Shown in pieces: positions 62,665 through 64,000 of a stretch of DNA of 64,000 bases. Each line of letters starts with the position of its first letter. Positions within the stretch are counted from its first letter, which is position 1. A program made the position numbers and the translations under genes. Source of the stretch: JAOAFT01 sp035390885 (GTDB lineage Bacteria; Bacteroidota; Ignavibacteria; UBA10030). The notes beneath the pieces are model-generated. The model worked only from the letters and a program-made list of their open reading frames with translations, was not told the origin of the DNA and made no database searches. The DNA lies in contig DAOOUW010000002.1 in the NCBI GenBank assembly GCA_035390885.1, positions 1 to 64,000 of the forward strand, written 5' to 3'.

Positions 62665-63114
62665 TTATTCACCTAATTTTGCTCTAACGAGTTCCTGCAC
62701 CGTTCTCCCGTCGATTTTACCTTTTAGTTCCTTCATCGCAAGAGGCATTACTTTCCCAAAGTCTTTTGCTGAAGTTGCGCCAACCTGAGCAATAATTTTT
62801 GCAATAAACTCCTCAGCTTCTTCCCTGCTCATTTGTTTCGGCAGGTATGATGAGATAATATCCAATTCCCGTTTTTCTACATCAGCAAGGTCGTTTCTCC
62901 CTGCCTTCTCATATATTTCGATAGCTTCTTTACGCTTTTTCGCTGCAGAAAGAAGAATAGCCACTTCATCATCAGGCGTAAGCTCTGGAGCTCCTTCCCG
63001 TTTGGAAAATTCAATAAGTTGTGCGCGTATCGAACGAACCGTGTTCAGAAGTAATTGATCGCCTGATTTCATCGCAGATTTTAAGTCTTCACTAATTCGT
63101 TGCGTTAAGTTCAA
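62665..63114 (-). CDS. yqeY: GatB/YqeY-domain protein
   Basis: Helical protein of 149 residues related to the tail domain of GatB. LTQRISEDLKSAMKSGDQLLLNTVR starts it (split over residues 3-27), and SAKDFGKVMPLAMKELKGKIDG is the conserved C-terminal segment. It starts at TTG, supported by AAGGAG eight nt upstream. The function is not established; YqeY proteins bind tRNA-like partners in some cases. Confidence 0.9.
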   Translation of the reverse strand: MNLTQRISEDLKSAMKSGDQLLLNTVRSIRAQLIEFSKREGAPELTPDDEVAILLSAAKKRKEAIEIYEKAGRNDLADVEKRELDIISSYLPKQMSREEAEEFIAKIIAQVGATSAKDFGKVMPLAMKELKGKIDGRTVQELVRAKLGE

Positions 63115-63167
63115 TTAAAATTTCTCCTTGTACAGTTTTCAAAACAAAGCTTGAACTTTCTGAGGAC

Positions 63168-63464
63168 TCAAATTTCAATAAGTGTCAAATATTTTGAAGT
63201 TCCGGGTTTCAGCATGGTTTCTAATTTATTGACCAGCGATTCGCTATTTTCATTCATATTATCTTCTAAAGCTTCGTACTCATCCATTGAAGAACAGGTG
63301 AATTGTTCTACGAAACAATTTTTCTTTCCTCGCTGTTCAAATATTGCATATTCTTTTTTCTGTTCCTCGATAAAATGACGTTTTAAATCTTTGACAAGCT
63401 GGAGATAATCTTCACGTTTTGCATCTTGAATTTCATAAGATATTTGAAGAATAACTTTTGGCAT
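63168..63464 (-). CDS. Small unknown protein, possible alpha/beta dimeric barrel
   Basis: Protein of 98 residues, highly charged, with no membrane segment. The layout beta (VILQISYEI), helix (REDYLQLVKDLKRHFIEEQ), beta (YAIFEQRG then CFVEQF), helix (SMDEYEALEDN) suggests a dimeric alpha/beta-barrel (ABM-like) fold, as in small monooxygenases. This is a fold guess from the pattern only. AAGAGA lies before the ATG. Confidence 0.6.
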   Translation of the reverse strand: MPKVILQISYEIQDAKREDYLQLVKDLKRHFIEEQKKEYAIFEQRGKKNCFVEQFTCSSMDEYEALEDNMNENSESLVNKLETMLKPGTSKYLTLIEI

Positions 63465-63491
63465 ACATTTCTCTTAATTTGTGAACGATAT

Positions 63492-64000
63492 TCAATACAT
63501 TAACTTACAGCTATAATATACGATTCCAAGCGCTATGATAAAAGTAAAAAAATTTATAAAAATGCTTCGGGTAATTGAAATTTGGTACGTAATTTTAGAG
63601 CCAATAATGGCTAAATAAAATGACCATCCAAAGCTTGCACCCTCGAAAAATTGAAGAATATAGTATAAAAGTGAATTTAAAATTGCAGGAGATGGATTTG
63701 AAGTGAAGTAATACATTCCAAAGGCTTGTAGCTTAATTGGCATCAGTATAAGAGAAATAAGAGAATAAGGAGCAAATGCAAAGGCAAGAAGCGATAGTGC
63801 ATTCTGAAAAGTAGCACGTCTGAGGGAAAATTTTGCTAATAGTGCATGCATTAAGGATAGAATAATGCTTAAAGCAATTCCAGTTGCAATGCCTCTTAAC
63901 ATTATAACAGATAAAACGTTAATCAAGTTGTCATAAGAGTTACCTAATCGTAAAAAAGCAAAAGCAGAAAAAATAAGAATTGTGCCAAACAACGAAAAAA
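63492..64000 (-). CDS. Yip1-family membrane protein, cut by the window's right edge
   Basis: At least 169 residues with about five hydrophobic helices. LFGTILIFSAFAF, a LIPLMPIKL-like helix and the ending FFTFIIALGIVYYSCKLMY resemble bacterial Yip1-domain proteins of five helices. The reading frame stays open past 63992 (a TTG) to the edge, so the N-terminus is probably outside the window. Function unknown. Confidence 0.5.
   Translation of the reverse strand, partial: FSLFGTILIFSAFAFLRLGNSYDNLINVLSVIMLRGIATGIALSIILSLMHALLAKFSLRRATFQNALSLLAFAFAPYSLISLILMPIKLQAFGMYYFTSNPSPAILNSLLYYILQFFEGASFGWSFYLAIIGSKITYQISITRSIFINFFTFIIALGIVYYSCKLMY

Overview
The window is an AT-rich chromosomal segment of a Gram-negative bacterium. 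It most likely belongs to the Bacteroidota/Chlorobiota (FCB) side of the tree, for example an Ignavibacteria- or Kapabacteria-like lineage. This placement is inferred from four things: a giant C25 (gingipain/PorU-type) secreted protein with a FlgD-Ig-like type IX C-terminal domain, a SecA with a long internal insertion and a SEC-C zinc tail, LPS genes (MsbA-like ABC transporter, two GT9 heptosyltransferase-like enzymes, O-antigen ligase), and a DusB with a Cys-Trp-Val active-site loop. No rRNA or tRNA gene was seen; the only stable RNA found is a tmRNA.

Layout. (1) 1-8868, + strand: surface-polysaccharide locus with glycosyltransferases, acetyltransferases, an RmlD-like reductase, a DegT aminotransferase, a WcaJ/WbaP-type initiating phosphoglycosyltransferase and a Gfo/Idh/MocA dehydrogenase. 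Two decayed glycosyltransferase remnants lie here (1-83 and 2352-2600). The block ends in a clear terminator at 8896. (2) 8986-14534: nucleotide-sugar genes ugd, gmd, fcl and a UDP-xylose-synthase-like gene. They are interrupted between ugd and gmd by a nucleotidyltransferase/HEPN pair bordered by copies of an approximately 79-bp repeat. (3) 14607-27734: a tightly packed run of seven or eight genes, six of them glycosyltransferases, including the 1765-residue C25 protein and a predicted Wzi-like outer-membrane protein. Many of these genes overlap. (4) 27784-29457: ECF sigma factor, zinc-finger anti-sigma factor and a small Spy-like exported protein. (5) 29481-33400, - strand: PBP4-type peptidase, membrane protein, prmA and a ppx/gppA gene, all overlapping. 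(6) 33594-57115, + strand: housekeeping genes secA, era, an EamA transporter and uvrC; then an LPS block (MsbA-like, two GT9, O-antigen ligase); then an M16 peptidase, an aminotransferase, YifB/ComM, DusB, PolX, an unknown gene, nth, an HD hydrolase, a rhomboid protease, tmRNA and dapF. (7) 57411-64000, - strand: purL, mutS2, cvpA, yqeY, a small unknown protein and a Yip1-like membrane protein cut by the window edge.

How it fits together. Region 2 supplies UDP-glucuronate, UDP-xylose and GDP-fucose. Regions 1 and 3 assemble glycans on a lipid carrier. The msbA/GT9/ligase block builds and exports lipid A-core. The most notable arrangement is the C25 protein embedded in an overlapping run of glycosyltransferase genes and followed by a Wzi-like gene. 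In Porphyromonas the related C25 protein PorU attaches secreted proteins to an LPS glycan, so this cluster may couple glycan synthesis to glycan anchoring of type IX cargo. The protein also appears to carry an ILEI/FAM3-like domain. That functional link is inference.
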